A DNA stretch of 64,000 nucleotides from NCBI GenBank assembly GCA_017521125.1, contig JAFXDV010000010.1:86093-150092 (forward strand). The letters are read 5' to 3'. Shown piece by piece: positions 16,417 through 25,252 of this stretch (the stretch's first letter is position 1; each line of letters starts with the position of its first letter). The position numbers and the translations under genes were made by a program. This stretch comes from Clostridia bacterium (GTDB lineage: Bacteria > Bacillota > Clostridia > Oscillospirales > Acutalibacteraceae). Under the pieces are notes generated by a model. The model searched no databases, was not told the DNA's origin, and saw nothing but the letters and a program-made list of their open reading frames with translations.

Positions 16417-18354
16417 TTATATATCAAGGTCGGTAGCAAATACCGCATTTTCTTCAATAAACTGTCTTCTGGGTTCTACCTCTTCGCCCATTAACATACT
16501 AAAGGTTGCATCGGCAACCTCTGCGTCTGCCATTGTAACTCTTAGCATTGTTCTTGTTTCCGGGTCAAGTGTGGTTTCCCATAACTGATCAGGGTCCATT
16601 TCACCAAGACCCTTATAACGCTGAACGTCTGCTGTGCCGCCTAGTTTTTCAATATATTCCTGCTTTTCCTCATCTGTAAAGGCATCAAAGTGTTGTTTGC
16701 CTTTTGATACTCTGTAAAGAGGAGGCTGTGCCAAATAAACGTGGCCTGTCTCAATAAGTTGAGGCATATATCTGAAGAAGAAGGTTAAAAGAAGTGTTCT
16801 GATGTGTGAACCGTCTACGTCGGCATCGGCCATAATTACTATTTTATCATAGCGAAGCTTTTCAATATTAAAGTTTTCGCCTATTCCTGTGCCTAACGCA
16901 ACAATAACAGGTGTCAACTTATCATTTCCGTAAACTTTGTCTTCTCTTGCCTTTTCAACGTTAAGCATTTTACCCCATAGTGGTAAAATTGCCTGATAGG
17001 TACTGTTTCTTCCCTCAACCGCACTACCGCCTGCAGAATCTCCCTCGACGATATAAATTTCGGTTTTTGTTGGGTCGTCTGAAATACAATCGGTAAGTTT
17101 TTCAGGCATACGGGTTTTTCCGCCGATTCCTGATTTATTTCGAGAAGCATCTCTTGCTTTTTGTGCCGCTTCTCTTGCATTAGATGCGGCAATAGCCTTA
17201 TCAATTACTGTTTTTGCATCGCTTGGATTTTCTTCTAAGTATTTATAAAGCTGGTCGTTTACAATTTCTCTTACCAACTGTCCTACAGAGGTATTACCAA
17301 GCTTTGCCTTTGTCTGAGATTCAAACTGTGCATCTGCAAGTTTTACAGAAACTACGGCAACAAGGCCTTCCATAATATCCTCGCCTTTAAGATTATCTGA
17401 ATCTACCTTTAATTTCTTAAAGTCGTGGGCATATTTATTTACAACCCTTGCCACAGTCTGTCTGAATGCTTGCTCGTGGGTACCTCCGTCAATGGTATGG
17501 AGGGTGTTTGCAAAGGACATTATTTTATTATCATATGCGGTAGACCACATAAGCGCAATTTCTGCGGTAGAATCTCCCTTTGAGCCTGCAAGATAAATAA
17601 TATCTGAAATTGGGTCTTTCTTTATACCCTTGCAAATATAATCAACGTAAGATTTAATACCACCTTCATAACAAAGGTCATCATTTTTAGGCTCGAATAC
17701 GTTGGTTCTCTTATCCTCTAAAACAATTCTTATACCTGCATTAAGGAAAGCTTGTTCACGAAGGCGGTTTAGAAGGGTATCGTAATCGTAAACTATAGTA
17801 TCTGTAAAGATTGTGGGGTCAGGTTTAAAGGTAACTGTTGTTCCTGTATCATTACACTCGCCAACAACCTCTAAATCTGAAACGATATTGCCCTTTTCAT
17901 ATCTCTGCTTGTAAATTTTCTTTCCGTCGTGAACCTCAACCTCAAGCCAGGAAGAAAGGGCGTTAACAACCGAAGCACCAACTCCGTGAAGACCACCTGA
18001 TACCTTATATCCGCTTCCGCCGAATTTACCACCTGCGTGAAGAATTGTAAATACTACCGTTACGGTAGGAATTCCTTTTTGTGGATTGATACCAACAGGG
18101 ATACCACGTCCGTTATCGGTAACACGGATTATTTCATCATCTAAAATTTCAACCTTTATTTTATCACAATATCCTGCAAGCGCCTCATCTATTGAGTTGT
18201 CTACGATTTCGTAAACAAGATGATGAAGTCCTCTTTCACCCGTAGAACCGATATACATACCCGGTCTTTTTCTTACGGCTTCAAGTCCCTCTAATACCTG
18301 TATGGAATTTTCATCATAATTTTCTGTTACAGGAAGATTTGTTTCTAAACTCAT
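16417..18354 (-). CDS. gyrB: DNA gyrase subunit B
   Basis: 645 residues. The GHKL ATPase domain shows EIVDNSIDEALAGY, DNGRGIPVG and GGLHGVGASVVNALS. The transducer follows, then the TOPRIM domain with EGDSAGGSA (from E437) and DADVDGSHI, and the C-terminal RYKGLGEMDPDQLWETT. Length fits the short firmicute form. A weak AAAGGT site precedes the ATG, 18 bases after remB, so translation is probably coupled in the dnaA-gyrA operon. Confidence 0.97.
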   Translation of the reverse strand: MSLETNLPVTENYDENSIQVLEGLEAVRKRPGMYIGSTGERGLHHLVYEIVDNSIDEALAGYCDKIKVEILDDEIIRVTDNGRGIPVGINPQKGIPTVTVVFTILHAGGKFGGSGYKVSGGLHGVGASVVNALSSWLEVEVHDGKKIYKQRYEKGNIVSDLEVVGECNDTGTTVTFKPDPTIFTDTIVYDYDTLLNRLREQAFLNAGIRIVLEDKRTNVFEPKNDDLCYEGGIKSYVDYICKGIKKDPISDIIYLAGSKGDSTAEIALMWSTAYDNKIMSFANTLHTIDGGTHEQAFRQTVARVVNKYAHDFKKLKVDSDNLKGEDIMEGLVAVVSVKLADAQFESQTKAKLGNTSVGQLVREIVNDQLYKYLEENPSDAKTVIDKAIAASNAREAAQKARDASRNKSGIGGKTRMPEKLTDCISDDPTKTEIYIVEGDSAGGSAVEGRNSTYQAILPLWGKMLNVEKAREDKVYGNDKLTPVIVALGTGIGENFNIEKLRYDKIVIMADADVDGSHIRTLLLTFFFRYMPQLIETGHVYLAQPPLYRVSKGKQHFDAFTDEEKQEYIEKLGGTADVQRYKGLGEMDPDQLWETTLDPETRTMLRVTMADAEVADATFSMLMGEEVEPRRQFIEENAVFATDLDI

Positions 18355-18372
18355 AATTTTTTGACCTTTCGC

Positions 18373-18657
18373 TTATTTTTTTATTTCTATTCCGCCCTCA
18401 ATTATACCTTCATGTCTCTTTAAAAGGGTTTGTGAGGAAATTTGGGAAATATAGACTGTTTTATTTTTACTGTTTTTTTCACTACATACTATAAAAGATT
18501 TAGGAAGTTCAAAGGAGACATTAACAACCTGTCCTTTTTTTTCGACACCGTTAATATAATTTCTTGATATTTTTGAAACTGTAGTTGTATCAAGGTCAAA
18601 TATACCAATGATATCTCTCTTTTTTACAACAGTTTCCTGTCCTAAATGTAAATACAT
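18373..18657 (-). CDS. remB: RemB-like regulator (DUF370)
   Basis: 94 residues beginning MYLHLGQETVVKKRDIIGIFDLD, typical of the RemA/RemB (DUF370) family, and containing SFIVCSEKN and VYISQISSQTLLKR. In Bacillus subtilis remB (yaaB) also lies between recF and gyrB, and the Rem proteins take part in control of extracellular-matrix genes. AGGAG is 6 bases before the ATG. Position and sequence agree well; the regulatory role in this organism is inferred. Confidence 0.88.
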   Translation of the reverse strand: MYLHLGQETVVKKRDIIGIFDLDTTTVSKISRNYINGVEKKGQVVNVSFELPKSFIVCSEKNSKNKTVYISQISSQTLLKRHEGIIEGGIEIKK

Positions 18658-18666
18658 ATATATCTC

Positions 18667-19731
18667 CTATTTAATTCTTCCGGCTTCTATATTAAAGACT
18701 GTGCCTTTTTCAAAATTTTTGATGTTTGAATAGTCACAACAAGTTATAAACACCTGTCTGTCTTTTATGTGATTAAGTATGTAATCTTGTCTTTCAGGGT
18801 CAAGCTCACTCATAACGTCATCTAAAATCGCAACAGGCTGTTCCCCTTTTATATCCTCTATGGTTTTTGCCTCTGCAAGTTTTAAGGAGAGTGCAATACT
18901 TCTCTTTTGTCCTTGAGAGCCAAAACTTCTGGCAGAAATTCCGTTTATTTTAAAATCTAAATCATCACGATGCGGTCCTACCGAGGTAACACCTGAAAAC
19001 ATATCTGTTTTTCGTGCATTATAAAGAGCTTCTGCTAAATATTCTGCTTCTACAGATGAAACGTATGAAAATTCAAGTTTTTCCTTTTCTTTAGAAATAC
19101 CTTTATATATTTCTGCGGTAGATGGCTCTGTTTTTTTACAGTATTTTTTTCTGTATTCTACGATTTTTGCGCCCTTTTCTGCTATTTCCGCTTCAAATAT
19201 ATCAAGCATCTCACTAATACTCGAATTATTCTTATAATCTTTTATGATTTTGTTTCTTTGGGCAACTGCTCTTGTATAATCTTTTAAAAGTTCAATATAA
19301 ACAGGATAAAGTTGACCTATTGCAACATCTAAAAATCTTCTCCTAACGTTTGGTCCGTCTTTTACTAAACCTAAATCACCCGGAGAAAAAACAATAGCAC
19401 AAAAGTTTCCTGCAAGATGAGATGCAGATTTTAAAGGCTTTTCATCAAGAAATGCTTTTCTCTTATTTAAAATTTCTATTTTTGCATCTCTTTCTATTCC
19501 TTGGCTTAAAAAGTTCATTTTAAGCTCGGCCTTTTCCTTGCCAAAACCCACCATTTCCCTATCTTTAGCACCACGAAAGCTTTTCGCTCCCGTAAATAGC
19601 CAGATAGCCTCTGTAATATTTGTCTTTCCTTGGGCATTTGCGCCCATAAGAATATTTATATTACTGTCAGGTGTAAAGGAAAAATCAAAGAGATTTCTAA
19701 AGCCTTTAAATTCTATTTTTTTTATTTCCAT
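18667..19731 (-). CDS. recF: DNA replication and repair protein RecF
   Basis: 354 residues. It has an SMC-like ATPase head: Walker A GANAQGKTN (30-38), the family-specific FSPGDLGLVKDGPNVRRRFLD, signature SFGSQGQKRSIALSLKLAEA and Walker B VAILDDVMSELD. RecF binds gapped DNA and helps load RecA with RecO and RecR. Its ATG shares one base with the yaaA stop (TAATG), implying coupling. Confidence 0.96.
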   Translation of the reverse strand: MEIKKIEFKGFRNLFDFSFTPDSNINILMGANAQGKTNITEAIWLFTGAKSFRGAKDREMVGFGKEKAELKMNFLSQGIERDAKIEILNKRKAFLDEKPLKSASHLAGNFCAIVFSPGDLGLVKDGPNVRRRFLDVAIGQLYPVYIELLKDYTRAVAQRNKIIKDYKNNSSISEMLDIFEAEIAEKGAKIVEYRKKYCKKTEPSTAEIYKGISKEKEKLEFSYVSSVEAEYLAEALYNARKTDMFSGVTSVGPHRDDLDFKINGISARSFGSQGQKRSIALSLKLAEAKTIEDIKGEQPVAILDDVMSELDPERQDYILNHIKDRQVFITCCDYSNIKNFEKGTVFNIEAGRIK

Positions 19732-19937
19732 TATTCTATTCTAAATGAATTTCCATCAAATTCTGCAACGTCTCCGCTACGAAGTTTTTTACCCCTCATA
19801 GTGCAGACCTCATTATTTACCAAAACCTCGCCGTTTTGTATAACAATTTTTGCGTGACCGCCTGTCTCAACAAGCCCTGCAAGTTTTAGTGCAGAATCAA
19901 GTCTTATAAATTCTTCTTTTATCTTTATATTTTTCAT
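19731..19937 (-). CDS. yaaA: S4-domain RNA-binding protein YaaA
   Basis: 68 residues, essentially one S4 RNA-binding fold: [34 protein letters not shown] and the basic [14 protein letters not shown]. The same small gene sits between dnaN and recF in many Firmicutes. It overlaps both neighbours by one base (TAATG on each side). In Bacillus it is linked to ribosome assembly; here that is inferred from homology. Confidence 0.92.
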   Translation of the reverse strand: MKNIKIKEEFIRLDSALKLAGLVETGGHAKIVIQNGEVLVNNEVCTMRGKKLRSGDVAEFDGNSFRIE

Positions 19938-21034
19938 TATTTTAAAATTATAGGCATTATCATATAGATAAAGCTATCTGACTCTATAGGTTCAATTAAA
20001 AAGCCTGCTCCGCCGCCGTTAAACTTTATTCTTACTGTATCTGTTTCACAAGCACGAAGAGCATCAAGTAAATACTGTGGATTTACACCAATTACAAATT
20101 CTTCTCCTGTAAGCTCGGTTTCATATATATCTGTAGCTCGACCTAAAGATGAAGAACATGAGAAATTGATTAAATTTTTATCAATCTGACACTTAACAGG
20201 TGTTGCAAAACGGTCATTTATAACAATTGAAATTCTTTCAATTATATCAATAACCTCTCGTGTCTTAATTACTAACTGTTGAGTAAAATCTTTCTTAACA
20301 ATTTTCTCGTAATTCATAAATTCTCCCTCAAGTAAACGGGAAACTAAGGTATAACCGTCGATAGAGAAAGAAACAAGCTTTTTATTTACAAAAATTTCAA
20401 TATCCGCATCATCATCATTTATGATTTTTACTGCTTCGCCGATTGCCTTGCCTGAAATAACAAAATCAAAATTTTCATTTATGTTTATTCTTTCTTGGCG
20501 AAGACCCATTCTTCTTCCGTCAATACCAATAAAACGAATGATTTTATCCTTAATTTCTACCTTTAAGCCGGTAAGAATTGGGCGTGAGCCTTCGGTAGCA
20601 GCAACTGCAAATAATGTTTCTCTAACTAAATCTTTTAAAAGACCGCCTTTAATCTGAATTTTGTCGGTTTCAGGAACAGATGGAGTTTCAGGGAAATCTT
20701 CGGCAGACATACCCATAATATCAAAAACGGCATTTCCGCTTTTTATATGACACATTAGTCGGTCATCTGCTTCAATTTCTACGTTTATTCCATCACTTCT
20801 TCTTAAAATTTCAGTAAGAAGCTTTGCGCTGATTACAATATCTCCCTCTTGTTTGCAGGAAGCATAAATTTCTTTTTTCATACTCATTTCAAGGTTATAG
20901 CTAACTAAAGTTACCTTTCCCTGCTCGGCAGAAATAAGAATTCCCTCTAAAACAGGAAGTGAGGTTTTAGTAACGATTCTTGAAAGATTTTGAACTGCAT
21001 CTAAAAGAGAAGCTCTATCGGTAGAAAAAATCAT
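19937..21034 (-). CDS. dnaN: DNA polymerase III beta sliding clamp
   Basis: 365 residues made of three repeated clamp domains. The start shows [28 protein letters not shown] and the end [21 protein letters not shown], close to the family's conserved Y-x-xMP-x end. It forms the dimeric ring that holds the replicase. The ATG at 21034 is chosen because AAAGGTG lies 6 bases before it; the in-frame TTG at 21052 has no such site. Part of the dnaA operon. Confidence 0.96.
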   Translation of the reverse strand: MIFSTDRASLLDAVQNLSRIVTKTSLPVLEGILISAEQGKVTLVSYNLEMSMKKEIYASCKQEGDIVISAKLLTEILRRSDGINVEIEADDRLMCHIKSGNAVFDIMGMSAEDFPETPSVPETDKIQIKGGLLKDLVRETLFAVAATEGSRPILTGLKVEIKDKIIRFIGIDGRRMGLRQERININENFDFVISGKAIGEAVKIINDDDADIEIFVNKKLVSFSIDGYTLVSRLLEGEFMNYEKIVKKDFTQQLVIKTREVIDIIERISIVINDRFATPVKCQIDKNLINFSCSSSLGRATDIYETELTGEEFVIGVNPQYLLDALRACETDTVRIKFNGGGAGFLIEPIESDSFIYMIMPIILK

Positions 21035-21186
21035 AAATAACACCTTTTTCAAAAAATTTTTCTAATTAATTAATATAAAGACAGTAGTCATAATAAGGTT
21101 GGTTTAAAAGGTTAAAAAGTGGTTGAAAGTAAATAATAAAGGGAAAAAGCATGAGTTGATATTTCTTTTATAATTTGTTTATAAAT

Positions 21187-21257
21187 TTAATAACTTTTTT
21201 TTATTCACAACAAACTTAATAACTGTGATTTAATTAACCTTAATATCTTTAATAACT
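21187..21257. other. Candidate origin sequences between dnaA and dnaN
   Basis: The 222-base AT-rich gap holds three copies of TTAATAACT (21187-21195, 21216-21224, 21249-21257) and one DnaA-box match of the TTATNCACA type, TTATTCACA (21201-21209). No perfect TTATCCACA was found. Together with the AT-rich stretch on the other side of dnaA this looks like one part of a bipartite oriC. The role is inferred. Confidence 0.5.
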
Positions 21258-22594
21258 TACATCTCAGACTTTAAATTTTTAATGATATCGTCAATGGTTT
21301 CCTTTTCATAAGGATGGTCCACTAAAAACTCTTCTATCTGTCTTACATTATATAAAACTGTAGTATGGTCTTTATTAAAGGCTTCGCCGATTGCCTGATA
21401 TGGAAGTTCTGTGGTTTCACGGGCTATATACATAGCAACCTGTCTTGCGTGAGCGAGTTCTGCTGTTCTTCTACGTGATAAAATATCATTTTCTGAAACG
21501 TCATAAGAACGAGCAACCTCTTCAATTATTCTTTCAATTTTTATAGGTTCCGGTTGTGTGTCGGTTACAACTTCTTTTATAATGCTTTGAACAACCGAAA
21601 TTGAAGGGGTATGATTCTGAATTTGAATATGTGCCTGTAGCTTTTTAACTACACCTTCAAGCTGTCGTGTATTCATCTTGATATGCTCTGCAATGTAATA
21701 AACGATATTTTCATCAAAGGAGATTCCTAAAGAGGAAGCCTTAGAATTGATAATACCTACCCTTGTTTCAAAATCAGGTGGGGTAATATCAGCAAAAAGA
21801 CCCATTTCAAGTCTGCCTCTGATTCTGGCATCCAAGGTTTTGATTTCCTTTGGTGGCCTGTCCATTGTAACCACGATTTGCTTATTGCTTTGATAAAGAG
21901 CATTAAAGGTGTTAAAGAATTCTTCCTGTGTTTGCTCCTTTCCTGCAATAAACTGAATGTCATCAATTAACAAAACGTCAAGATTGCGGTAATTATTTCT
22001 AAAATCGTCAACCGCTTCGTTTCCTGTGTTAACACGACCTTCGTGTAAAGCGCTGATTAGTTGGTTTGTAAACTCTTCACAACGAATGTATTCAATTTTC
22101 TTCTCAGGAAACTTTTTCTTAATATGATTTCTGATAGCAAGCATAAGGTGGGTTTTACCAACGCCGGAAGGACCATAGATAACAAGAGGGTTGTAAATAA
22201 TACGTGGATTATCTGCAACCGCCATTGAAGCGGCGTGGGCAAAACGGTTAGAAGAACCAACAATGAAGTTATCAAAGGTCAGGGTATCCTCATAGGTGCT
22301 GTTTGCGGGAGCTGCAATATGAGAAATTATTTCTCCGCTTTCATCAGCTACTACGATTTTTATGTTCATATCAATTCCCATAACTTCTTTAACACATCCG
22401 CCCAGGATGTTCATATATGTAGACTCTAAAATACCTTTTTTGTATTCCGAATAAATGCCTAAAACTAAATTATCCTGTTTTATTTCCAAAAGGCGTAAAT
22501 CTTTAAACCATACGTTAAAGGAAACTTCAGGCATTTTGTTACGTATTTGGTCGGATATGGCTGTCCAAATGTCATTAACCGAATCTATCTGCAT
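21257..22594 (-). CDS. dnaA: Chromosomal replication initiator DnaA
   Basis: 445 residues. Domain I (~1-80), a short linker, then the AAA+ domain with Walker A GPSGVGKTH (141-149), Walker B VLLIDDIQF and RIRGRLEMG. The C-terminal DNA-binding domain has SRRRTAELAHARQVAMYIARE and HTTVLYNVRQIE, the DnaA signature. It binds DnaA boxes and opens the origin. ATG 22594 follows AAGGAG by 8 bases; the TTG at 22618 in the same frame is upstream of that site and is rejected. It is the first gene of the dnaA-gyrA operon. Confidence 0.97.
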   Translation of the reverse strand: MQIDSVNDIWTAISDQIRNKMPEVSFNVWFKDLRLLEIKQDNLVLGIYSEYKKGILESTYMNILGGCVKEVMGIDMNIKIVVADESGEIISHIAAPANSTYEDTLTFDNFIVGSSNRFAHAASMAVADNPRIIYNPLVIYGPSGVGKTHLMLAIRNHIKKKFPEKKIEYIRCEEFTNQLISALHEGRVNTGNEAVDDFRNNYRNLDVLLIDDIQFIAGKEQTQEEFFNTFNALYQSNKQIVVTMDRPPKEIKTLDARIRGRLEMGLFADITPPDFETRVGIINSKASSLGISFDENIVYYIAEHIKMNTRQLEGVVKKLQAHIQIQNHTPSISVVQSIIKEVVTDTQPEPIKIERIIEEVARSYDVSENDILSRRRTAELAHARQVAMYIARETTELPYQAIGEAFNKDHTTVLYNVRQIEEFLVDHPYEKETIDDIIKNLKSEM

Positions 22595-22638
22595 TTTTTT
22601 CACTCCTTGAAAAAACAAAATTTGCTCAATTTAAATGT

Positions 22639-22667
22639 ATTATACCATACTTATTAACTTTTTTCAA
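22639..22667 (-). promoter_or_regulatory. dnaA: dnaA promoter
   Basis: On the minus strand TTGAAA and TATAAT are separated by 17 bases, with TGG just before the -10 (extended type). It lies 45 bases before the dnaA ATG. Confidence 0.7.
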
Positions 22668-22670
22668 TGA

Positions 22671-22718
22671 CAACTTTAATAAATATTTAATAATAAATAT
22701 ATATTATATATACAAAAA
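22671..22718. other. AT-only stretch upstream of dnaA, candidate unwinding element
   Basis: Nearly pure A/T sequence, including TAATAATAA (22688-22696) that resembles DnaA-trio repeats, and ATATATATTATATATA. No DnaA box is seen beside it. Position between dnaA and the next gene makes it a candidate DNA-unwinding element; function is inferred. Confidence 0.4.
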
Positions 22719-22736
22719 ATAACAGGAGCCCTACTA

Positions 22737-22765
22737 TTGACAATAAAAAGACTTTTTGCTATTAT
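22737..22765 (+). promoter_or_regulatory. Promoter of the lipoprotein gene
   Basis: TTGACA, 17 bases, TATTAT; 28 bases before the start at 22794. Confidence 0.75.
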
Positions 22766-22793
22766 TTAAAAAGATTATTCTGGAGGTTTTTAG

Positions 22794-24632
22794 ATGACTT
22801 TTAAAAAATTTTTATCTATCTTTCTTTCGGTAATTTTAATAGCATCTCTTCTTTCGGCTTGCAAAAAAACAAACACTCCTACCATTGAAAATACATCAAG
22901 TAAACAAGAGGAAGAACAGAAAGTTACTTTAGTTGATACTATTGAGGCCACCGAAACTCATGGTTTATATAAATTAGGCGCAGAAATTAAAACAGAAGCA
23001 TCAAATGCAGATATAAAAATCATAGATAATACAGCCTACATATTTTTTGATATGGGTTCCGAGCTACAGGTTGTAAGCTTTTCGGTTTTTGAAAATAAAG
23101 TTTTAGGCACAACTACACTGTCAGGCGAAAACCACAACTATGGTGTTTTAGATTCCGGAGAGTTTTATGTAACAAATCTTCAGACGTCACAGGTCAGCCT
23201 TTTTGAAAAAGACGGAAATCTAAAAGAAGAAACAAATATTTGTGATAGTCCCCTCAAGTTTGGTTTTTTGGATATTTCGGGACAGTTTTTTATCTACCAA
23301 AAAACAGATAGCTCGGTTGTAAACAGATATGACTTCTTGTCAACAGAGACTAAAGAAGGCACAGTAAAAATCAATATTACAGGGTCTGTCAACAAAGACA
23401 AAGAGAACGTTTATGTTAAGGATGAAATGAGCAAACACTATAGCATAAACTTTGAAACCTTTAGTATTACAAAAACTCAAACCGAAGCATTCAGAGAATA
23501 TATAGATGGTGTTGGTTTTTCTACCGAAGGAGAGTATGTTACACATACGGCACTTAAAAACGGTATAGCAAAATATATGAGTAAATTTATTTCGGCTCAA
23601 GAGAAGGTTATAACGGCTGAAGAAAATCGCTTTATTGTTGTTTCAGAGGAACCTCATAATTATTTGAGAATATACGATTTTGACAGCGGCTTTGCAACCG
23701 GAGAAATTGAGGTAACAGGCGCAATTTTAGATGCACAGTTTGTAGACGAAAATCATGTATTTATTGCCTACAAGGATACTAATACTTCTAAAAATCTTTA
23801 CCATCTTTTCGCTATAAATGAAAACGAAGGCAGAAACACATTTGAAGGCGGACGTTTAGACGATTTGGAAATTTATAAGAATGTGTTTGGTCCTGCCTCT
23901 AATTTTGAGGATACCGAAGCCGGAGATCTCGCATACGAGAAAAAAATCAGATTCTTTTACGGAAAAACGGGAGAGGACTTTAAACCCGGTTTTAGCTATT
24001 CGTTGATTTCTAAAACAGATTTTGATGCTAAGTTAAATATGGCTAAAAAGGTTCTTGAGGTACTTGATGCAGAGCTTTTGACAGAAGCTACCGCAGGCAG
24101 AGAAATTTGGGTATACCTTTGCGCAGGGCTTGACAATAAGAACACAGAGTATTCTGAACTTGCGGCACACACCGAACTTTACAATCATAAGGTAATACTT
24201 ATTGATGCCAAGTGTAGCGACAATAAGTTTGCAGAACTTCTTTGCCACGAGTTTGCTCATATTTTAGATGATTATTTCCCACAAAGCATAAAGGATGGCT
24301 TTAGCAGTATTACTCCGGAAAATATTAAATCGGAGGCGTACACAGGAGATTATAAAAACATTTCCTCCGACCAATACACCCCCTATGATTCGGATAAAAA
24401 TAACGTGTGGTTTTACAATAATTACTGCCGTATAAACGAGAAAGAAGACCGCACAATCACGTTAGGCGAAATGTTTAGAAATTATGTGGTTGCTTCATCA
24501 GGAGACCTCTTTAATTTTGAAAACGTTAAGAAAAAGGCAGGATATTTAAGTAAGGCTTTAGAGGAAACCTTTGATTATTGTAAGGAAACCGAAAGACAGC
24601 TTTGGGAGATTGCTTATTCGTATACAGAATAG
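22794..24632 (+). CDS. Predicted lipoprotein with zinc-metallopeptidase motif
   Basis: 612 residues. A signal peptide ends in the lipobox LLSAC (C23), so the protein is probably lipid-anchored outside the cell. Residues ~40-370 are beta-rich, with short repeated strands that resemble a propeller but have no clear family match. A C-terminal domain has HEFAH (H485, E486, H489) followed by ILDDYF, and a later GEMFRNYV helix that may give the third zinc ligand. GGAGG precedes the ATG. It takes the place next to dnaA that rpmH usually holds. Proteolytic activity is suggested only by the HExxH motif; the target is unknown. Confidence 0.8.
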   Translation: MTFKKFLSIFLSVILIASLLSACKKTNTPTIENTSSKQEEEQKVTLVDTIEATETHGLYKLGAEIKTEASNADIKIIDNTAYIFFDMGSELQVVSFSVFENKVLGTTTLSGENHNYGVLDSGEFYVTNLQTSQVSLFEKDGNLKEETNICDSPLKFGFLDISGQFFIYQKTDSSVVNRYDFLSTETKEGTVKINITGSVNKDKENVYVKDEMSKHYSINFETFSITKTQTEAFREYIDGVGFSTEGEYVTHTALKNGIAKYMSKFISAQEKVITAEENRFIVVSEEPHNYLRIYDFDSGFATGEIEVTGAILDAQFVDENHVFIAYKDTNTSKNLYHLFAINENEGRNTFEGGRLDDLEIYKNVFGPASNFEDTEAGDLAYEKKIRFFYGKTGEDFKPGFSYSLISKTDFDAKLNMAKKVLEVLDAELLTEATAGREIWVYLCAGLDNKNTEYSELAAHTELYNHKVILIDAKCSDNKFAELLCHEFAHILDDYFPQSIKDGFSSITPENIKSEAYTGDYKNISSDQYTPYDSDKNNVWFYNNYCRINEKEDRTITLGEMFRNYVVASSGDLFNFENVKKKAGYLSKALEETFDYCKETERQLWEIAYSYTE

Positions 24633-24666
24633 AAAAAAGAGAAGAGCTAACGCTCTTCTCTTTTTT
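24633..24666 (+). terminator. Intrinsic terminator
   Basis: AAAAAAGAGAAGAGC and GCTCTTCTCTTTTTT around TAAC, directly after the lipoprotein stop. Confidence 0.92.
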
Positions 24667-24670
24667 ATTA

Positions 24671-24699
24671 TTGACACGCTTTAACAAATATGTTATATT
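24671..24699 (+). promoter_or_regulatory. Promoter of XRE regulator gene
   Basis: Perfect TTGACA, 17 bases, TATATT, with a preceding TGT; 26 bases before the ATG at 24725. Confidence 0.8.
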
Positions 24700-24724
24700 G
24701 TAAACAAACAAGGGGGAGAGAAAA

Positions 24725-25252
24725 ATGATTTCAGGAGAAAGAATAAAAAGCATAAGAAAAATGCGGGGTTTGACTCAAAAAGAATTAGGCCTGGCGGTAG
24801 GATTTGACGAGTCTACTGCAGACATAAGAATTGCACAATATGAATCTGATAACAGAACGCCTAAAGCAAATTTGTTAAACAATATGGCGGATGAATTAGA
24901 GGTTTGTCCATATGCTCTCTCAGAGCCACAAATTGAAACAGATTTAGGCTTGCTTCATACACTTTTTGCAATAGAAGACCTTTATGGATTAGAAATAAAA
25001 GAAATTGACGGACGATATATGCTTTCTCTTTCTGCACCTGACACGAAGCTTGAAAAGGCATTGAGTGCTTGGTGCGAGAAAAAAGAGAACTTTGAAAACG
25101 GCGAAATAGAAGAGGAAGATTATAATCTCTTCAGATACTCCTATACAGAGGCAAGCGACAACAAGTCGGCAGCAAAAGTGGTTGTAAAAAGAGAAAGGAA
25201 ACCTCTAAAGAAAGAGGCTCCCCAAAAGAAAGACGAATATTGGCTCCTTTAA
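24725..25252 (+). CDS. XRE-family helix-turn-helix protein
   Basis: 175 residues. Residues 4-62 form a Cro/C1-type domain (RIKSIRKMRGLTQKELGLAVGF then RIAQYESDNRTPKANLLNNMADEL). The rest is charged, with a conserved-looking LLHTLFAIEDLYGLEIKEIDGRYML segment and a basic C-terminus (VVVKRERKPLKKEAPQKK). No membrane or peptidase domain. A GGGGGAG site precedes the ATG. Its 3' end overlaps the converging AraC gene by four bases. Its targets are unknown. Confidence 0.82.
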   Translation: MISGERIKSIRKMRGLTQKELGLAVGFDESTADIRIAQYESDNRTPKANLLNNMADELEVCPYALSEPQIETDLGLLHTLFAIEDLYGLEIKEIDGRYMLSLSAPDTKLEKALSAWCEKKENFENGEIEEEDYNLFRYSYTEASDNKSAAKVVVKRERKPLKKEAPQKKDEYWLL

